Source of the DNA: Onthophagus taurus
Taxonomy: Eukaryota; Arthropoda; Insecta; Coleoptera; Scarabaeidae
Assembly (NCBI RefSeq): GCF_036711975.1
Contig: NW_027248941.1
Location: 992,001-1,056,000 of the forward strand
Length of the DNA: 64,000 nt
Direction: 5' to 3'
In this document: positions 59,937 to 64,000 of the stretch, piece by piece
Layout of the letters: each line of letters opens with the position of its first letter
Position numbering within the stretch: the first letter of the stretch is position 1
Notes under the pieces: generated by a model
The model's input: the letters and a program-made list of their open reading frames with translations, nothing else
What the model was told of the DNA's origin: nothing
Database searches by the model: none
Program-made: the position numbers and the translations under genes

Positions 59937-61620
59937 GTTAGTAAGGTTATTTCGTTAATCGATAGATGGCGCTAAATTAATTTTTTTAAAATTAATTTTG
60001 TTGCTATTCCTTTTTATTTTTAATTAATTTTTTTAAATATTAATTAATTAAAAGAGTTTCTTTTAAATTTAATTTAAATTCATATCATTTTTATAATTAA
60101 ATTTTAATTAACGTTTTATTTACCAATTCATAGATGGCGCCACTAATAAAATTTTAATCTGTCAAATGACAAGTTTAAAAAGTTTTATAAACTTGATTTT
60201 TTTCGTTAAAATGAGTTCATGTTAAATTTTGCAAATTATTAATTGCTAAAAATTTTAATTTTATGTAATTGAGGTTATGTCCGTTTATGTTTAAAAACGA
60301 TTTTGGCCTAAAAACATTTTAAAATACGTTTTGGACCAATTCAGTAAGGTTATGTTGTATTTATTTCATTTGTTCAATCGATAGATGGTGCTAAATTAAT
60401 TTTTTTTATTTAATTTTGTTGCTATTCCTTTTTATTTTTAATTAATTTTTTTAAATATTAATTAATTAAATGAGTTTCTTTTAAATTTAATTTAAATTCA
60501 TATTATTTTTATAATTACATTTTAATTAAAGTTTAGTTACAATTTCATAGATGGCGCTACCAATAACATTTTAATCTGTCAAATGACAAGTTTAAAAACT
60601 TGATTTTTCTCGTTAAAATGAGTTCATGTTAAATTTTGCAAGTTTTTAATTGATAGAAATTTAATTTTTTGTAATTGAGGTTATGTTCGTTTATGTTTAA
60701 AAACGATTTTGCCCCAAGAACATTTTAAAATATGTTTTGGGCTAATTCAGTAAGGTTATGTTGTATTTATTTCATTTATTTAATCGATAGATTAAGTTTT
60801 TTAACTTAATTTTGTTGATATTACTTTTTATTTTTAATTAATTTTGTTAAATATTAATTAATTAAATTAGTTTCTTTTAAATTTCATTTAAATTCATATT
60901 ATTTTTATAATTACATTTTAATTAAAGTTTAGTTACAATTTCATAGATGGCGCCACCAATTACATTTTAATCCGTCAAATGTCAAGTTTAAAAAATTTTT
61001 AAAACTTGATTTTTCTCTTTGAAATGGGTTCATATTAAATTTTGCAAGTTCTTAATTCCTAGAAATTTTAATTTTATATAATTGAGGTTATGTTCGTTTA
61101 TATTTAAAAACGATTTTGGCCTAAGAACATTTTAAAATACGCTTTGGGTCAATTCAGTAAGGTTTTATTTAATTTTGTTGGTATTCCTTTTTATTTTTAA
61201 TTATTTTTCTTAAATATTAATTAATTAAATGAGTTTCTTTTAAATTTAATTTAAATTCAAATTATTTTATAATTATATTTTAATTAAAGTTTAGTTACTA
61301 ATTCATAGATGGCGCCACCAACAAAATTTTAATCCGTCAAATGTCAAGTTTAAAAAGTTTTAAAAACACGATTTTTCTCGTTAAAATGGGCTCAAGTTGA
61401 ATTTTGCAAGTTCTTAATTAGTAAAAAACTCTCATTACTTTCGTATAAACTTAGTGCAATTTAGTGATGTGGCCACAAAATGTACCAACTTCAATTTTAC
61501 GTAATTGAGGTTATGTTGGATTGTTTAAAACCGATTTTCGATGGAAGTGATGAGGTGATGGCCCCAAGAACGTGTTAAAACGCGTTTTGGGTCAATTTGG
61601 TGAGGTTATGTTTAATTTAT
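59900..61620. repeat. tandem units of about 410 bp: SPAG6 tail joined to SPAG6 promoter and exon 1 remnants
   Basis: The SPAG6 exon 5 end (AACATTTTAAAATACGTTTT, then CAATTCAGTAAGG) recurs at about 60318, 60720, 61125 and, weaker, 61567. Between these lie TAGATGGCGC sites (59963, 60131, 60547, 60947, 61307) and TCTGTCAAATGACAAGTTTA. The latter parallels TCCGTCAAATGTCAAGTTTG of the SPAG6 promoter. An exon-1-like GTTAAATTTTGCAAGTT segment follows. In the last unit CTCATTACTTTCGTATAAAC mirrors exon 1 GCATTGCTTTCGTACAAAC. The units look like internally deleted tandem SPAG6 copies. Confidence 0.85.
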
Positions 61621-61770
61621 TTCATTTATTTACTGAGTGTGCGCGTTAAATTATTGATTTTCGGCGTTTTTTCGCGTTTCGATTTCGTCTCTTGCGAATC
61701 TGGTGAATTCGCGAGTGATATTACGAAATTGAAATAAAATGTTGGTGTTTCAAGTGCCGCAGTGACGACG

Positions 61771-62281
61771 ATGCACAATAGTGATTCGGCGGGCGTCGCT
61801 GAACTCCTGGAAGTGCGCGGAAAACGGGTCACCAACCCAACAAGAAGCAACGTTTTCTCGGGTTCGGGGCCCCTTCGATTCTCGTTAAAGAGGTTAAATG
61901 AATCGCCGCAATTGTTGGAGTCTAAATCTGAATCGAGTATAAGTTCGAAACATGAAAACGCTGAAGGAAATGTTAGGTGAGGTTAAAAATTGGGTTAACT
62001 TTTTATCTTGTCTTATTAATTCTCTTTTTTTTAGGTTAAATGTGGTGAATTTAACAAGCGAGAACTTTGCTTGCAAGAAAATACGTGAGATAAGAGAAGC
62101 GGAGGACGTAAAAGCGTTGAAAAAGTTGTTTGATTCGATTGGAAATATAAATATTGATAATAATAAGAATCGAGGGAAAGCGAGGTTAGGAAAAGTGACT
62201 TCAATCGATGTTGACGAGGTGTACGAGGCTTTTTACGGGCGGTATTATAATCACCTGCGTGAAATAATCAGTAGGGATTAA
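61771..62281 (+). CDS. uncharacterised two-exon gene, 150 aa
   Basis: Exons 61771-61976 and 62035-62281 join in phase (AG/G) with a 58-nt intron (GTGAGG ... TTTTAG). I do not recognise the family. The N-terminal half is Ser-rich and basic (VRGKRVTNPTRSNVFSGSGP, then RFSLKRLNESPQLLESKSES). The C-terminal half is mostly charged and likely helical (KKIREIREAEDVKALKKLFD), ending in SIDVDEVYEAFYGRYYNHLR. There is no signal peptide or membrane segment. The upstream sequence is CG-richer (61625-61760), typical of a promoter. It lies after the SPAG6 remnants and could sit inside a SPAG6 intron if the missing SPAG6 exon is further right. Phase closure and the coding-like composition support a real gene. 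Confidence 0.7.
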
Positions 62282-62575
62282 AAGAGAAGTGCGCTAAAAA
62301 GTTTTGCGAATGCGCTTTACGTTCAGTTGTATAAAAAGCTTGTAAGAGACGCGCTGAAAAATTAAAATCAACTTCTGTGATATAACCGTGCCCAAAAAGA
62401 AAATCTAAAAAAAGAAATAAATAATCCTTAAAGATAACCAAGAAGATAAAAAAGCTAAATCAGAAATAAAAAATTGTTATTAAGCTTTGTAAGAAGAAAA
62501 GTAATTGGATTGATTTGGATTTACTAAAAAAAAAAACACCAAAAAAGATAACCTCAAATTAATTTTTAATTAAAA

Positions 62576-62773
62576 ATGGATTGTAAATGCAAAAATGTTC
62601 CGAATCACGTAAAAACGACCGATTTAGATCGAAAAGTATTGAGGGAAACTTTATATTCGGAGATATTCCAGCGACATCGAAGATCGATTTTCGCGCTCGG
62701 CTCGTTTTTGAGAATGTTAAAAACGAAAAAGTCGAATTATAACGTGATTAAACAGGATAACGAGTCGGAATAA
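62576..62773 (+). CDS. 65-aa small ORF, possible micropeptide or second cistron
   Basis: ATG at 62576 in a good context (TTAAAAATGGATTG). It encodes a basic 65-aa product starting MDCKCKNVPNHVKTTDLDRK with EIFQRHRRSIFALGSFLRML in the middle and KQDNESE at the end. AATAAA follows at about 62805. It lies about 295 bp after the previous stop, with no obvious promoter between, so it may be in that gene's 3′ UTR or a separate short gene. No family is recognised. Confidence 0.45.
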   Translation: MDCKCKNVPNHVKTTDLDRKVLRETLYSEIFQRHRRSIFALGSFLRMLKTKKSNYNVIKQDNESE

Positions 62774-62809
62774 TTATTTTAACATTAATTTTCAAGGTTA
62801 CAGAAATAA

Positions 62810-63120
62810 AAAAGTTTTAATTAAATTAAAACCGCACCTTTTTTACGGTTCAAATAGAACCGCACCTAATTTAATAATAGATAATAACCTGGATAACAAT
62901 AATAAAATGGTACACACCTCGTTTTTGGATATTTGTTGGTTCCATTTAATGTTAAATTTAAGTTTATGCACTAAACAAATTTGTATAAATTAATTGGGAT
63001 GTGAATTGAAAATTTAAATGATACATTTTTCGCGTGTTATACACCTCGGGTTATTATTATAATCATTGTACACTGCTTTATGTATAAAAATGCTGTTTTT
63101 AATAAAAAAGTTTTCTAATT
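62810..63120. other. 3′ flanking region, no gene seen
   Basis: AT-rich. GGTTCTATTTGAACC-type short inverted sequence (ACGGTTCAAATAGAACCGCA near 62837) is present, and a second AATAAA lies near 63100, so some transcripts may end here. Confidence 0.4.
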
Positions 63121-64000
63121 TTTTTTTAATTTCTTCACCAATCTACGAATAACGTTCGTTTTAGTTACTCGTATATGTTTTATGTTATTAAAATTACAAA
63201 TTAATTTAAATTTTATTAAATTATGCTAAAATATTTGACATGACGAGAAGTTAGTTACAAACGTACTTTTTCCAACAGATGGCGCTACCTTCGAGGCGTC
63301 TTTTTCAAGTGTCATTTTTTGACGTTTCATAAAAAAAAATGTATTTAGCTTATTTCTTATTCAATTCACTTGAAAAAGTAAGATCTTGTATAGTTGGTTA
63401 TTTCGTATCTTGTGAGTTGGGTTGACTTCCTATGAATCGGTAATATGAAAGAAAATCTTCGACGATGCTGCACTAAGTGAGTAAAATAAACTTTTTTTAA
63501 TGAAACGTCAAAAAATGTCACCTTCGTCACTTCGAAGACGTCGGTCTCCCCCCGAGGGCACGAATTGTCCATTCTGAAAAATACGAGTAGAGATCCAACT
63601 TAGGGATTTTAATGTTATAGAGTCCGCGATGGCAAGGGCGGCCGATGTCTTCGAAAACGGCCGTGGTGGTTTAAAGCTGTGCTAGAAAATGGTGATTTCT
63701 AATTTCTTTCTCAACACAACGTAACCTCACTTTTTTAAATGACATTTTTTTGACGTTTCTTTAAAAACATTTAATTTAACTCACTTGGTTTTAGAAGTAA
63801 ACCTAAAACGAAATTTGCGTCGTAGAAGTTCGTTTTAGTCGCGTTTTAAGTTATTAAAAAAGAAATCAAATAGTAATTCGCTGTATTCGTGGTTTTAAAT
63901 TCCGCTAAAATATTTGACATGACGAGAAATTAGTACTTTTTCCAACAGATGGCGCTATCTCTTATGCGTCTTTTTCAAGTGACGTTTCATTAACAAAAAT
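63120..64000. repeat. dispersed CAGATGGCGCT-family copies with a worn hairpin at the window end
   Basis: CAACAGATGGCGCTACCTTC at about 63275 and CAACAGATGGCGCTATCTCT at about 63944 lie in opposed arm segments. Between them is a degraded hairpin (right arm GATGTCTTCGAAAACGGCCG near 63644; left arm eroded near 63530). It belongs to the same family as 43990-45240 and runs off the window. Confidence 0.85.

Overview
This is a eukaryotic nuclear window from an AT-rich insect genome, most likely a beetle (the order is a guess from overall character). Short spliced introns, long TE-filled introns and a set of conserved animal genes are all visible. Ten or more protein genes can be placed, most with exact splice junctions whose reading phases close.

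Layout: 36-111 is a possible last exon of an upstream plus-strand gene. On the minus strand, 330-12680 is eggless/SETDB1 (H3K9 methyltransferase, 7 exons), with two satellite arrays in one intron and dead LINE fragments in another. Cfp1/CXXC1 (H3K4 methylation, COMPASS) lies at 14126-15678 minus. A small AT-hook HMGA-like gene (16744-17135 plus) diverges from it. Prp40 (splicing, WW+FF domains) occupies 19745-22606. ATP-citrate lyase occupies 24050-45665 plus in 7 coding exons, and its three largest introns (4.7, 8.8 and 4.5 kb) are almost wholly repeat. TBPH/TDP-43 is at 46713-51790 minus, convergent with ACLY. Pam16/Magmas (54371-54739 plus) is convergent with a CISD3-type mitochondrial CDGSH protein (54853-55426 minus). 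SPAG6 (58409 to about 59936 plus), an uncharacterised two-exon gene (61771-62281) and a 65-aa small ORF (62576-62773) follow.

Three themes stand out. (1) Gene edges are repeatedly tandem-duplicated: the Cfp1 tail plus eggless head (3 units), the Prp40 promoter and first exons (2), the CISD3/SPAG6 divergent promoter (4 units of about 880 bp), and a SPAG6 tail plus SPAG6-promoter-like unit (4 extra units of about 410 bp). (2) Several terminal-inverted-repeat elements carry tandem arrays inside them, with units of 82, about 120, about 190, about 308 and 422 bp. (3) A TAGRTGGCGCY motif, resembling CTCF/YY1-type sites, lies near most promoters and inside most of these repeats. A second motif, TGAGGTTATGT, occurs in many introns, in several as close inverted pairs.

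Functionally the genes are a mixed housekeeping set: chromatin (eggless, Cfp1, HMGA-like), RNA (Prp40, TBPH), acetyl-CoA supply (ACLY), mitochondria (Pam16, CISD3) and cilium/axoneme (SPAG6). There is no sign of an operon or a single pathway. All calls come from reading the sequence by eye; no alignment or search was run.
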